From Sphingomonas sp. Leaf339 (lineage in GTDB: Bacteria > Pseudomonadota > Alphaproteobacteria > Sphingomonadales > Sphingomonadaceae): a stretch of DNA of 64,000 nt. Location: NCBI RefSeq assembly GCF_001426195.1, contig NZ_LMRS01000012.1, positions 434,001-498,000 of the forward strand. Direction: 5' to 3'. Below, one piece after another: positions 52,225 through 61,417 of the stretch. Position 1 is the stretch's first letter. Each line of letters begins with the position of its first letter. The notes under the pieces are model-generated. The model searched no databases. It was not told the DNA's origin and saw only the letters and a program-made list of their open reading frames with translations. The translations under genes were made by a program, and so were the position numbers.

Positions 52225-52239
52225 GTATCTTCACGATAC
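52225..52239. promoter_or_regulatory. Inverted repeat upstream of the LacI regulator
   Basis: GTATC (52225-52229) and GATAC (52235-52239) form a perfect 5-bp dyad with a 5-base spacer, 32 bases before the LacI gene. It could be an autoregulatory operator. Confidence 0.35.
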
Positions 52240-52270
52240 AGGCCGCACGGTCGAGTAGAGGTTAAAAGGC

Positions 52271-53344
52271 ATGTCGAACGGTTCGGACCTGGGATGGTCT
52301 GCAGAGGGCGGCGTACCCACCATCACCGATGTGGCGACCGCGGCGAGCGTGTCAGTCAGGACGGTGTCGCGCGTCATCAACAACTCGCCCAAGGTGAACG
52401 CCGAAACCCGCATCGCCGTACAGCGGATCATCGGCGAGATGGATTTTACCCCCAGCGCGCGGGCGCAGGCGCTGGCCTCTGGCAAGTCGCGGCTGATCGG
52501 GGTAATTCAAGGGGACGAGAATGCCCACGTTCTCGGTCGCGTGCAGCACGGCATCGCCCAGGCATGTGCGCCATCCGGTCATGAATTGCTCGTCCATCCG
52601 ACCTCGCTGTCCGGCGACGCCCTGATCGACAATATCCGGGCATTCATCCGCCGTTCGCGGGTCGATGGCCTCATCGTCTTGTCCCCGACATCAGAGGATC
52701 CGACGCTGGCTGCCATCATCCGCCAATTGCGGGTGCCGGTGGTGGCGCTCGCGTCCTGCCCGATCGATGGTTTCGCAGCCATGTTGATCTCACGCGACCG
52801 CGATGGTGGCGGCGCGGTGGGCGCGCATCTGGCCGATCTGGGCCATCGTAGGATCGCGGTCATCACTGGCCCTTCCGTCCGATTGTCGTCGCTGGAACGG
52901 TTGAACGGCCTACGCGACGAACTGACCCGCAGGAACATCGTGCTCGACCCTGATTTGATCATCGAGGGGGACTACATCTTCGATTCCGGCCACTCCGCCG
53001 CAGAGCAGCTATTGTCGCAACCGATCCCGCCTACGGCGATCTTCGCGTGCAACGACCTGATGGCCGCCGCCGTATTGAAGGTCGCGTCCAGTCGCGGCGT
53101 GGATGTGCCGTCACAGCTGTCGGTCGTGGGTTTCGACGGCACCGACCTCGCGACAATGCTGACACCCGCGTTGACGACCGTCCATCGCCCGATCGCCGAT
53201 ATCGCCCGGCGTGCCACCGATGTCCTGCTGACGATGATCGGCGCCGGCCCGGCCGACCGTTCGACGCCGCTCCATGAATTCTTCGATCTGACGTTCACGC
53301 CGCGGGAGTCCACCGCTCCACCCGGATGGAGCGCAGACGTCTGA
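52271..53344 (+). CDS. LacI-family transcriptional regulator
   Basis: The 357-residue protein has the LacI helix-turn-helix and hinge (TITDVATAASVSVRTVSRVI, about residues 17-36) and a periplasmic-binding-protein-like effector domain (ALGHRR-type LADLGHRRIAVITGP; PTAIFACNDLMAAAVL; LSVVGFDGTD). It should respond to a sugar and control neighbouring glycosidases. It lies between GH127-GH30 and GH29, with all genes on the plus strand. The start at 52271 follows GAGGTTAAAAGGC. Confidence 0.94.
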   Translation: MSNGSDLGWSAEGGVPTITDVATAASVSVRTVSRVINNSPKVNAETRIAVQRIIGEMDFTPSARAQALASGKSRLIGVIQGDENAHVLGRVQHGIAQACAPSGHELLVHPTSLSGDALIDNIRAFIRRSRVDGLIVLSPTSEDPTLAAIIRQLRVPVVALASCPIDGFAAMLISRDRDGGGAVGAHLADLGHRRIAVITGPSVRLSSLERLNGLRDELTRRNIVLDPDLIIEGDYIFDSGHSAAEQLLSQPIPPTAIFACNDLMAAAVLKVASSRGVDVPSQLSVVGFDGTDLATMLTPALTTVHRPIADIARRATDVLLTMIGAGPADRSTPLHEFFDLTFTPRESTAPPGWSADV

Positions 53345-53360
53345 AACCAATCAACGTATC

Positions 53361-53377
53361 GGTGTCGGACGAACACC
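53361..53377. promoter_or_regulatory. Inverted repeat upstream of the GH29 gene
   Basis: GGTGT (53361-53365) and ACACC (53373-53377) form a perfect 5-bp dyad with a 7-base spacer, 36 bases before the GH29 start and just after the LacI stop. It is a weak candidate operator. Confidence 0.3.
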
Positions 53378-53412
53378 AGCTTCCAACATAAAATTATCGA
53401 TCGGAGGATGCC

Positions 53413-55095
53413 ATGACGACCAGACGTGGACTGATGCGAGGCGGTGCCGCCGCCATTCTGGCCGGTGCCGCTGCTAACGCTTCGATCCGGACGCTGCCGA
53501 CACCGAACGGTGCAGGTCGAGCATTGCGGGTGCCGCCGCCTGCCCGCTTCACCGCCGACTGGGCCTCGCTCACGGCGGGCTACAGCACCCCGGACTGGTT
53601 TCGCGACGCGAAGTTCGGGATGTGGGCGCATTGGAGCGCGCAATGCGTCCCCGCCGCCGGTGACTGGTATGCGCGCGATATGTATCTCCCCGGCACGCGC
53701 GCCTATGCTCATCACCTGAAGCATTACGGCCACCCGTCGGACATTGGCTTCATGGAGATGCAGAACCGGTGGAAGGCGGAGGCCTGGGACCCGGCCCGTC
53801 TGATGGATCTTTATAAGCGGGCCGGCGCGCGGTATTTCATGGCACTGGCCAATCATCATGACAATTGCGACACCTACGCGTCGTCGCATCATGCGTGGAA
53901 CACGACCCGCGTCGGCCCGAAAAAGGATATTATCGGCACCTGGGCAAGTTTGGCGCGAGAACGGGGTCTTCGGTTCGGCGTGTCGAACCATTCCGCGCAC
54001 GCGTGGCATTGGAACCAGCCTGCCTATGGCTATGATCCGGAAGGAGCGCGGGTCGGCCAGCGCTACGATGCTTATCGTCTGACGGCGGCGCAGGGTCGCG
54101 GCAAGTGGTGGCAGGGTCTGGACCCGCAGCAACTATACACCGGCCGCCAAATGCCCATGCCCGACGGCATCCGCACGATCGCCGAAGCGAACGAATGGCA
54201 CGAAGGTACCGACCGTTTATGGAGCGAAGGCGTGCCGGCGGATGCCGGCTTCGCGAAGAACTGGTTCCTGCGTTGTCAGGAACTGATCGATAAATACCGA
54301 CCTGACATGATCTACTTCGATAATTTCGATCTACCGCTGGAACAGTACGGCCTGGATATCACCGCCTATTACTATAATCAGTCGATGCGCTGGCATCAGG
54401 GCAGTCTAGAAGCTGTGGTGACGGCGAAGACGACGCCGCCGCAACGCCGGATGGGCATCGTCGACGATGTGGAGCGAGGCGGGAAAAACTATATCGAGCG
54501 ATTCCCGTGGCAGACCGATACTTGTCTAGGCAACTGGCATTACGATTCCGATCTATATGAACGTGGCGGTTACAAGTCGGCCGCAACCGTCATGCATACG
54601 CTGTGCGATGTCGTTTCAAAGAACGGCAACCTGATGCTGTCGGTCCCGATGCGCGGCGACGGCACGATCGACGACAAGGAGGAACGCATCGTCGAGGATA
54701 TCGCCAACTGGATGGGGCGTTTCGGATCGGCGATCTACGGCACCCGCCCCTGGCGACGTTATGGCGAGGGACCGACCAAGGCGAATGCCGGGCTGTTTTC
54801 GGAAGGCGGCCCAAACTCGCCGTACGGCGCACGGGATATCCGCTACGTTACGAAGGGAGACGATCTCCACGCCCTGATCCTCGGCTGGCCAGACGATGGC
54901 GTCGTACGGCTGACGCTGCTCGGCAGCGGCGATCCCACGCTGCGGGGGCAGGTACAGCGGGTGACCCTGCCCGGCAGCACGGAGCCATTGCGTTTCCGTC
55001 GCACCCCCAACGCGCTGGAGGTGACGTTGCCGCGAGCGGCCCGTCACCCGATCGGGCTCGCGCTGGTTCTTTCCGGCGACAAGGTCAGCGCGTGA
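53413..55095 (+). CDS. Alpha-L-fucosidase, GH29 family
   Basis: The 560-residue protein has a twin-arginine signal (TTRRGLMRGGAAAILAG) and the GH29 barrel: DWFRDAKFGMWAHWSAQCVP, RAGARYFMALANHHDNCDTY, and the nucleophile Asp in DMIYFDNFDLPLEQYG. It cleaves terminal alpha-L-fucose from glycans, in the periplasm by its signal. GGAGG precedes the ATG. It follows the LacI gene and precedes a DUF1080 gene. Confidence 0.9.
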   Translation: MTTRRGLMRGGAAAILAGAAANASIRTLPTPNGAGRALRVPPPARFTADWASLTAGYSTPDWFRDAKFGMWAHWSAQCVPAAGDWYARDMYLPGTRAYAHHLKHYGHPSDIGFMEMQNRWKAEAWDPARLMDLYKRAGARYFMALANHHDNCDTYASSHHAWNTTRVGPKKDIIGTWASLARERGLRFGVSNHSAHAWHWNQPAYGYDPEGARVGQRYDAYRLTAAQGRGKWWQGLDPQQLYTGRQMPMPDGIRTIAEANEWHEGTDRLWSEGVPADAGFAKNWFLRCQELIDKYRPDMIYFDNFDLPLEQYGLDITAYYYNQSMRWHQGSLEAVVTAKTTPPQRRMGIVDDVERGGKNYIERFPWQTDTCLGNWHYDSDLYERGGYKSAATVMHTLCDVVSKNGNLMLSVPMRGDGTIDDKEERIVEDIANWMGRFGSAIYGTRPWRRYGEGPTKANAGLFSEGGPNSPYGARDIRYVTKGDDLHALILGWPDDGVVRLTLLGSGDPTLRGQVQRVTLPGSTEPLRFRRTPNALEVTLPRAARHPIGLALVLSGDKVSA

Positions 55096-55172
55096 TTGGT
55101 CGCCATGACCAATCACGGCTGTCGCCTGTCGAACCCCCCGCTCTTGTCGGCAGCTTGCTGGGAAAACAGATC

Positions 55173-56111
55173 GTGCACGCCTGCAAAGCCCTGATCGTCG
55201 TCCTGATCTTGCCCGCCGCCGCGCTGGCGCAAAGCTCGATCGATCAGGCGCGCGCCATCGCCGGCAATCCGCCGTCGACGTCGCAGCGATCGATCCTGGC
55301 CGACCTGCCTCGCCCGACGGGCAAGGCGACCGCGCTGTTCGACGGGCGCAGCCTGACGGGCTGGCAACCATGGCTGGGATATGCCGACCCTGCCGTGACC
55401 TATCGCGCCAACCCCGCCGAGAAACCGATCGGCACCCGTCGCACTCTCAGTGGCGATTTCGCCGTTAGACAGATGGACGGCGCGCCGGCGATCTGGATCA
55501 AGGGTCAGACCTGGGGCAGCTTGGTACAGCTCGCCGATTTGCGAGACGATCACCTCAGGCTTCAATATAAATGGGGCGCGAAGACTTGGCCGCCGCGTGT
55601 GGGCCAACCACCGAATAACGGCCTGCTCTATCATACGCACGGCGCCCCCGGAGAAGTGTTTGGGACTTGGCAACCCTCGGTCGAGTTCGAAATCATGAAG
55701 GGTTCGACCGGCATGGCCGTCACCGTCGGCGCCAGCGTCCGCGCTCGCACAACGGTCGCGTTCGATCCGTCATTGATCGCGCCGCACCTTTGGTTTCGGG
55801 TCGGCGGTCGCCAGATCGACATGGTCAATGGCACGGCGACATGGAACGTCGAAGCGGCCACCGACGCGGAACGGCCGATCGGGCAATGGAACATGCTCGA
55901 CCTCTATGTCCTCGGCGACCGGGCCATCCATGTCGTCAACGGCGTGCCCGTCGCCGAGGTGCGCGACCTCGCCACCATCGCGCCGGACGGCACCCGCCAG
56001 CCGCTGACCCACGGCCATATCCAGTTGCAATCCGAAGGCGCCGAAACATGGTTTCGCGCCATCACCGTCGAACCGATCCGCACCCTGCCGCGCGTGGTGG
56101 TCGCACGTTAG
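55173..56111 (+). CDS. DUF1080 (3-keto-disaccharide hydrolase-like) secreted protein
   Basis: The 312-residue protein from a GTG start has a signal peptide (ACKALIVVLILPAAALAQ) and a concanavalin-like DUF1080 fold with ATALFDGRSLTGWQPW, GLLYHTHGAPGEVFGTWQP and HIQLQSEGAETWFRAI. Some members hydrolyse 3-keto-disaccharides; others are uncharacterised parts of polysaccharide loci. GTG 55173 is preferred since no in-frame ATG precedes the signal. It lies 77 bases after GH29, likely in the same transcript. Its stop overlaps the convergent MFS gene. Confidence 0.82.
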   Translation: MHACKALIVVLILPAAALAQSSIDQARAIAGNPPSTSQRSILADLPRPTGKATALFDGRSLTGWQPWLGYADPAVTYRANPAEKPIGTRRTLSGDFAVRQMDGAPAIWIKGQTWGSLVQLADLRDDHLRLQYKWGAKTWPPRVGQPPNNGLLYHTHGAPGEVFGTWQPSVEFEIMKGSTGMAVTVGASVRARTTVAFDPSLIAPHLWFRVGGRQIDMVNGTATWNVEAATDAERPIGQWNMLDLYVLGDRAIHVVNGVPVAEVRDLATIAPDGTRQPLTHGHIQLQSEGAETWFRAITVEPIRTLPRVVVAR

Positions 56112-57343
56112 GGGGCGCCGTCAGGCCCGTGGCGGGCCTGAAACAACCGGCCGCCTTCGACCAGATAGACGATACCGAGCACGACGATACCGATGCCCAG
56201 ATAGCCGATCGCCAGCGGCCATGTCGTCCCGTTGTACGACTGGCCGATCACCGATCCCACCACCACCGCCCCCACGCTGGTGATGAAACCTTGGATCGAG
56301 GATGCTGTGCCGGCGATATGGCCGACCGGCTCCATCGCCATCGCGCCGAAATTCGAACCGCACAGGCCGATGCACGTCATGCTGAGCGCCTGGAACACCA
56401 TATACGTCACCAGCGATTCCCGGCCGGCGGCGATCACGACAATGTGCAGGACGGACAACCCGATCAGCCCCAGCAACGCCGATTGCGAGATCAGGCGCGT
56501 TCCCAATCGCTCGACCAGCCGGCTGTTGGCGAACGACGCGCACCCCATCGAAAAGGCGCAGATCGCGAACAGGATCGTGAACCGCTCACCGGCGTGAAAC
56601 TCATCGACGAAGATCTGCTGCGCCGATGACACAAAGGCGATGATGCCGCCGAACGTCATCGATGCCGCCACGGCATAGCCAGCCGAAAATCGGTTCGTCA
56701 GCGTCAGCCGATACGCCTGCTTCAGCGCCATGATCGACAATGGCGAGCGCCGATCGACCGGTAGCGACTCCCGTAGGCGAAGGATCGTCCACGCCAGCAC
56801 GAACGCCGCGAAACCGGCGAGCGCGTAAAAGATGAAGCGCCACGGCCCGAACGCCAGCAGGACTTGTCCCAAACTGGGCGCCATGATCGGCACGAGAAAG
56901 AAGATCATCTGCGCCACCGACAGCGTGCGCGCCATCTGCCGTCCCGAATACCGGTCGCGTACGATCGCGACCGCCAGCACGCGGGTCGATGCCGACATCA
57001 GCCCCTGCAACACCCGCGCACCAAGTAGCCCGGCAAAGGTCTGCGATCCCGCCGCGAAGACGCTCGCCGCCACGAAGCCCACCAGCGTGACGAGCAGGAT
57101 CGGCCGCCGGCCATAACGATCCGCCAGCGGCCCATAGACTAGCTGGCCGGCCCCGAACCCGAGCATGTAAGCGGTGATGATCCACTGCCGGTGATTGGCC
57201 GTGGCAATGCTTAGCTGATGGCCGATATCGGCCAGCGCCGGCAGCATCAGGTCGACGCCCAGCGCGTTAACCGCCATCAGCGCCGCGATAAAGGCGACGA
57301 ACTCCCCCGGTTTCATCGATGCTTGGGCGACATGATCCTTCAT
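56108..57343 (-). CDS. MFS transporter, Bcr/CflA drug-efflux type
   Basis: The 411-residue protein has about twelve membrane segments, the MFS loop motif GPLADRYGRRPILLVT between segments 2 and 3, and an N-terminal segment like Bcr/CflA (MAVNALGVDLMLPALADIG). Members export bicyclomycin, cysteine or other small molecules. Whether this one exports sugars is unknown. A GGAGG just upstream supports the start at 57343. It is oriented against the glycosidase operon. Confidence 0.9.
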   Translation of the reverse strand: MKDHVAQASMKPGEFVAFIAALMAVNALGVDLMLPALADIGHQLSIATANHRQWIITAYMLGFGAGQLVYGPLADRYGRRPILLVTLVGFVAASVFAAGSQTFAGLLGARVLQGLMSASTRVLAVAIVRDRYSGRQMARTLSVAQMIFFLVPIMAPSLGQVLLAFGPWRFIFYALAGFAAFVLAWTILRLRESLPVDRRSPLSIMALKQAYRLTLTNRFSAGYAVAASMTFGGIIAFVSSAQQIFVDEFHAGERFTILFAICAFSMGCASFANSRLVERLGTRLISQSALLGLIGLSVLHIVVIAAGRESLVTYMVFQALSMTCIGLCGSNFGAMAMEPVGHIAGTASSIQGFITSVGAVVVGSVIGQSYNGTTWPLAIGYLGIGIVVLGIVYLVEGGRLFQARHGPDGAP

Positions 57344-57495
57344 CGCCTCCGCCTAGGATGGTGAAGCGCGGATGGCCACCCGCCATCCGCCACTGAATGT
57401 GAGGTCCGAGCGATCCCATACGTCTTGAGATAGCTGGTCAGGCCGCCTGCAATCGGCCACCGTCGACAACGCCGTTCACGCCCGAGGATATCGCC

Positions 57496-58815
57496 ATGAG
57501 CCGTTCCCTGCTGATCTCTACCATGATGCTCGCACCGACCCCCACGGCGGCAGCGGCGGCGACGCCGGCGGAGGAACGTGCCGCGATCGATGGGCAGATC
57601 GGCAGGGATTTTCCGGCGCTCGATGCGCTCTACCGCGATCTGCATGCCCATCCTGAAATGGGCTTTCAGGAGACGCGCACCGCCGCCGTACTGGCCAAGC
57701 GGATGCGGGCGTTGGGCTTTACCGTGACCGAGAAGGTCGGACGGACCGGCGTCGTCGCGCTGTATCGCAACGGCCCCGGCCCCACATTGCTGGTGCGGAC
57801 CGAACTGGACGGCCTGCCGATGGAGGAGAAGACCGGCCTCCCCTATGCCAGCCGGGCCGAGGCGACGTTCGAGGGCAAGCAGACCTTCGTCGCCCATAGC
57901 TGCGGCCACGACGTGCACATGACCGCCTGGATCGGCGCGGCGCAGGCGCTGCTCGCGATGAAGGACCGGTGGAAAGGCACGCTGATGTTCGTCGCCCAGC
58001 CGGCCGAGGAACAGGTAAGCGGCGCCGCGGCGATGATCGAGGACGGCCTGTTCACACGCTTTCCGAAGCCCGATCTCGGCATCGCCGTCCATGTCGGGTC
58101 GAACGAGGTCGGAACGGTGATCGTCAAGGACGGCATCGTCAGCTCGAATTCGGACCCGGTCGAGGTGGTGTTCAACGGTCGCGGCGGACACGGATCGATG
58201 CCCAGCGCGACGATCGATCCGATCGTCATGGGCGCCCGCTTCGTCACCGACGTGCAGACCGTCATCAGCCGGCAGAAGGATGCCAACGCATTCGGTGTGG
58301 TCACCGTCGGTGCGTTCCAGGCGGGGACCGTCGCCAACATCATCCCGGACAAAGCGGTCGTGAAGTTGAGCCTGCGATCCTTCGATGCGGATGTGCGCAA
58401 GCTGCTGCTCGACGGCGTGACGCGGACCGCCCAGGCATCGGCGACGATGGCGATTGCGCCGGCGCCGACGATCACCCGGCTTCATGGCACGGCGGCGGTG
58501 GTCAACGACGATACGCTCGCCGCCAAGCTGGCCACCGCCCTGTCGGCGGCCGGCGGTGACCGGATCATGCACATTCCGTCCACTCAGCCGGGCTGGTCGG
58601 CCAGCGAGGACTATTCGGCCTTCATCGATGCGGGCGTGCCCTCCGTCTATCTGACGATCGGCGGATACGAGAAGGCGCGGCTGGCCGATCTGGCGAGCAA
58701 GGGCCAGCCGGTGCCGAGCAATCACTCCCCCTATTTCGCCCCGGACCATGATCCGGCGATCCGATCCGGCATCCGCACGCTGACGCTGGCAGCGCTGACG
58801 CTGCTGCCCGCCTGA
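57496..58815 (+). CDS. M20-family amidohydrolase (hippurate/IAA-amino-acid hydrolase-like), secreted
   Basis: The 439-residue protein has a signal peptide, the metallopeptidase motifs RDLHAHPEMGFQE, SCGHDVHMTAWIGAA, QPAEEQVSGA and a C-terminal His in SNHSPYFAPDHD, and a dimerisation domain with GRGGHGSMPSATIDP. Two-metal M20D amidohydrolases cleave N-acyl amino acids. The exported form is typical of proteobacterial homologues. A GAGGATATCGCC stretch precedes the ATG. Confidence 0.92.
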   Translation: MSRSLLISTMMLAPTPTAAAAATPAEERAAIDGQIGRDFPALDALYRDLHAHPEMGFQETRTAAVLAKRMRALGFTVTEKVGRTGVVALYRNGPGPTLLVRTELDGLPMEEKTGLPYASRAEATFEGKQTFVAHSCGHDVHMTAWIGAAQALLAMKDRWKGTLMFVAQPAEEQVSGAAAMIEDGLFTRFPKPDLGIAVHVGSNEVGTVIVKDGIVSSNSDPVEVVFNGRGGHGSMPSATIDPIVMGARFVTDVQTVISRQKDANAFGVVTVGAFQAGTVANIIPDKAVVKLSLRSFDADVRKLLLDGVTRTAQASATMAIAPAPTITRLHGTAAVVNDDTLAAKLATALSAAGGDRIMHIPSTQPGWSASEDYSAFIDAGVPSVYLTIGGYEKARLADLASKGQPVPSNHSPYFAPDHDPAIRSGIRTLTLAALTLLPA

Positions 58816-58883
58816 GCCAGCGCTTGCGCAGAGCCGGCCTGCCCGGCAAGGCGACCGCCGTTGATTCATTGAGGGAACGGACG

Positions 58884-59183
58884 ATGGCGAAGCGGTTCTG
58901 GGCACAGCTGATCGAGATGGACGAAGAGATCGCGCCGGCCAGCATCCCTGGCTGCACCGACCATGAAAGCGCCGCCGATACGCTTGTCACCGATTTCGTC
59001 GGGGCGATGGGCGGCGAGATCACCAGCGGTGCCGTCCGCGTGTGGATCGATGGCGGCGGCCAGGAGCGGATCTATGACTGGAGCGCCGAATTCGAGATGC
59101 CGGACACCAGCGACCTGGGTGACGATGAAGATATTGAGGTAGAAGGAGAAATCGTCCTGACGGAGCGGGTGAACCGCGCCTGA
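58884..59183 (+). CDS. Small acidic protein of unknown function
   Basis: The 99-residue protein is acidic and soluble (SDLGDDEDIEVEGEIVLTERV at the C-terminus) and contains a likely strand-rich middle (GAVRVWIDGGGQERIYDW). It has no signal peptide and no recognised domain. GAGGGAAC lies 7 bases before the ATG. It follows the M20 gene in the same direction after 68 bases. Confidence 0.65.
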   Translation: MAKRFWAQLIEMDEEIAPASIPGCTDHESAADTLVTDFVGAMGGEITSGAVRVWIDGGGQERIYDWSAEFEMPDTSDLGDDEDIEVEGEIVLTERVNRA

Positions 59184-59318
59184 GAGATTGGAAAGTTAGG
59201 CTAAAGTTAGGCCGAAATCATGTCCTTTCTCGTCACCTCCGGTTGGCCGGCAAGGACGCGGAAACGGTGGTCCTTACCGGCTTATACCGATCGATAATGC
59301 TGTAGGACAGCGCCGCGA

Positions 59319-60416
59319 TCATCGGCGCCAGACTGTCGGTTGTGCGGCCAGATAGGTGTCGATCGCCGCAGCGATGCGTTTGTCGTCGGCGAGCGATGGA
59401 TGGGCATGGCACCCGCTGAACGCCAGCCCGGTCACGGGGACCAGGCCGACCCGGCGATCGCCGGTCGATCGAAGCGAGGCAACGACCTTCCCCGCCTCAC
59501 GCAGGATTTCGCCATCGACGAGCTCGGTCGCCCACAGGACGATCTGGGCGTCAGGGTTCGCACGGCGCAGATCGCGGACGAACGCGGCATAGCGGGTGAC
59601 ATAGGCGGCATCGAGCGCCGCCCGGTCCGACCATGGCTCGCCGGCCTTTAGCGGGGTAGAAAAATCGTTGGTGCCGAGCGCGATCACGATCACCTGCGGA
59701 TGCCATCCGGCCGGCGTCGCACTGGCGCTGTGATCGAACAGCGCGAACGGATAGGCGATCGGCAGCGTATCGGCGGCGAACCCGTCATAGTTGCGCACGA
59801 TGCCGCGTCCTGAAATCGCGTTGACGGCATAATCGGCATCATATTGGCGCCCGAGCAGGCCGGCGATCCCTTGGGACGTATCGGTGGTCTGCCACACCTC
59901 GCCTTCGGTACAGTCCCGCTTCGTCGCGGTGTTGCCATAGCCGACGGTATGGGAGTCGCCGATGAATTCGATCTGGCGTGCGCGGGGTGATGGTGGCGGC
60001 AGGGCGCGGCCACCGTCCGCCGGATAAATCCCGCCGAACTGGGTTGGCGACGACTGGCTTTCGCTCGCGACCTCGACCCGGACGATGTGGCGGCCGGGGG
60101 CGAGGCCATCGACACGGTACAGGCCGGGTGCGGGCTTCACCAGATCGTCGACGGTCACGCCATCGATCAGGACGTGCAGGCGGACATCGCCGGTGCCGAC
60201 CTTCAGCAAGGCGGCGCTGCCCCGGAATGTTGCCTCGAAATAGGTGCCGGGCCATTGCCGTACAGCGTCGCCGTCACGCTGAACCACGCGCCCGCCGACG
60301 TGTAGCGGCAACGCGGCGGTGGTGACTTGCGCGCCGGGGGCCGGTGCCAGCCGAGGTGCGCCGATGGCGGCAGTGGTAAAGGCGACCGAGGCGAGGATGG
60401 CGATACGCAGTTTCAT
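59319..60416 (-). CDS. SGNH/GDSL esterase, CE2-like acetyl esterase
   Basis: The 365-residue protein has a signal peptide (RIAILASVAFTTAAIGA), an N-terminal beta-sandwich (GTYFEATFRGSAALLKVG) and an SGNH catalytic domain with EFIGDSHTVGYG (Ser), VIALGTNDF (Asn) and HPSLADDKR (Asp/His pair). This two-domain layout matches CE2 acetyl esterases acting on acetylated mannan or xylan. Its start overlaps the GH26 stop (ATGA, 60413-60416), so they are translationally coupled. Confidence 0.88.
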   Translation of the reverse strand: MKLRIAILASVAFTTAAIGAPRLAPAPGAQVTTAALPLHVGGRVVQRDGDAVRQWPGTYFEATFRGSAALLKVGTGDVRLHVLIDGVTVDDLVKPAPGLYRVDGLAPGRHIVRVEVASESQSSPTQFGGIYPADGGRALPPPSPRARQIEFIGDSHTVGYGNTATKRDCTEGEVWQTTDTSQGIAGLLGRQYDADYAVNAISGRGIVRNYDGFAADTLPIAYPFALFDHSASATPAGWHPQVIVIALGTNDFSTPLKAGEPWSDRAALDAAYVTRYAAFVRDLRRANPDAQIVLWATELVDGEILREAGKVVASLRSTGDRRVGLVPVTGLAFSGCHAHPSLADDKRIAAAIDTYLAAQPTVWRR

Positions 60417-61417
60417 TTTGGGTCCTTCAGCCATGTTGGCAGTTCGTCGCGTGTCAAATAGCGATCAGACCCATAATAGCGGCTCAACAGGTCCGGCGGG
60501 TTTTGATCGGCGCCGGTCAGCCAACGGGTATGCCACGTCATGAACCACAACCAGTCCGCCTCCGCGCCCAGCAGCGCGGGGTCCGGGACCGGCCCGTTTT
60601 CATGCAGGCAGATCGGCAGCGTGTCGCCGACGATGCGTTTCACCTGTGCGAACATCGGCGCCAGATTGCCGTGATCGGCCGCATAGATATCCGCGCCCGC
60701 GATATCGACCGTCGATCGGCCCGGATACCAGGCGGCATCGACATTCTGCCCGGCCCAGCCCAGCACCCAGATCAGATTGTTCAGGCCGTGCATCCGCGTG
60801 AAGCGATCGTACATCAACCGCCACAATGCCTTGAACGCCGCCGGCCCATGCTTGCCCCACCAGAACCAGTCGCCGCTGAATTCATGCAACGGACGCCACA
60901 GCACCGGTACGCGCGCGTCGCGCAGGCGGCGGAGCAGCACCGCCACCTCGTCCATCTGCGCCAGCATCGCCACGTTTTGCGGCGTGCCGGGTCGCAGCGC
61001 GGCGATCAGGTCGAAATCCTTCTTCGAATTTTCGTACCCCGTGCCGATGTCGGGCGCGCCCCAATGCCAGCACAGGGTGACGATGCCGCCCTTCCGCGAC
61101 CAGTCGATCGCGCGCGCGTTCACCGCATCATTGTCACGCGGATCGATATAATCGAGGCCGAGGATCGCCGGCAGGCGCCCCGTCACCTTTTCCAGATAAT
61201 CGAGTTCGGCATGCGGGTTCGGCGGTGCCGATCCCTGTTCCTGTTGACCGGTCAGCGTCTTGCGGCCGTACTGGCTCCACAGCCAGGCATATAACCGCCG
61301 CGCGCCGGCGGCGGCGCGCGCGTTCGACAGCGATGGCGTCGCCCCCGCCAGCGCGGGCGCGGCGAGACCCAAGGCGGCACCGCCCAACATCGCGGTCCGC
61401 CGCGTCAAACCCGTCAT
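60413..61417 (-). CDS. Beta-mannanase, GH26 family
   Basis: The 334-residue protein has a twin-arginine signal (LTRRTAMLGGAALGLAAPAL) and the GH26 barrel with the acid/base Glu in WRPLHEFSGDWFWWG and the nucleophile Glu in ICLHENGPVPD. It cleaves beta-1,4-mannan in or beyond the periplasm. It starts inside the stop of the upstream halogenase-family gene (overlap 61414-61417) and overlaps the CE2 esterase downstream. The longer frame to 61600 runs inside the halogenase gene and is not needed. Confidence 0.9.
   Translation of the reverse strand: MTGLTRRTAMLGGAALGLAAPALAGATPSLSNARAAAGARRLYAWLWSQYGRKTLTGQQEQGSAPPNPHAELDYLEKVTGRLPAILGLDYIDPRDNDAVNARAIDWSRKGGIVTLCWHWGAPDIGTGYENSKKDFDLIAALRPGTPQNVAMLAQMDEVAVLLRRLRDARVPVLWRPLHEFSGDWFWWGKHGPAAFKALWRLMYDRFTRMHGLNNLIWVLGWAGQNVDAAWYPGRSTVDIAGADIYAADHGNLAPMFAQVKRIVGDTLPICLHENGPVPDPALLGAEADWLWFMTWHTRWLTGADQNPPDLLSRYYGSDRYLTRDELPTWLKDPK

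Noticed and set aside
57340..58905. Long open frame (521 codons) on the minus strand opposite the M20 amidohydrolase
   Set aside because: It has the same shadow-frame composition (Arg/Asp/His/Gly-rich), no motif and no ribosome binding site, while the plus-strand frame is a clear amidohydrolase.
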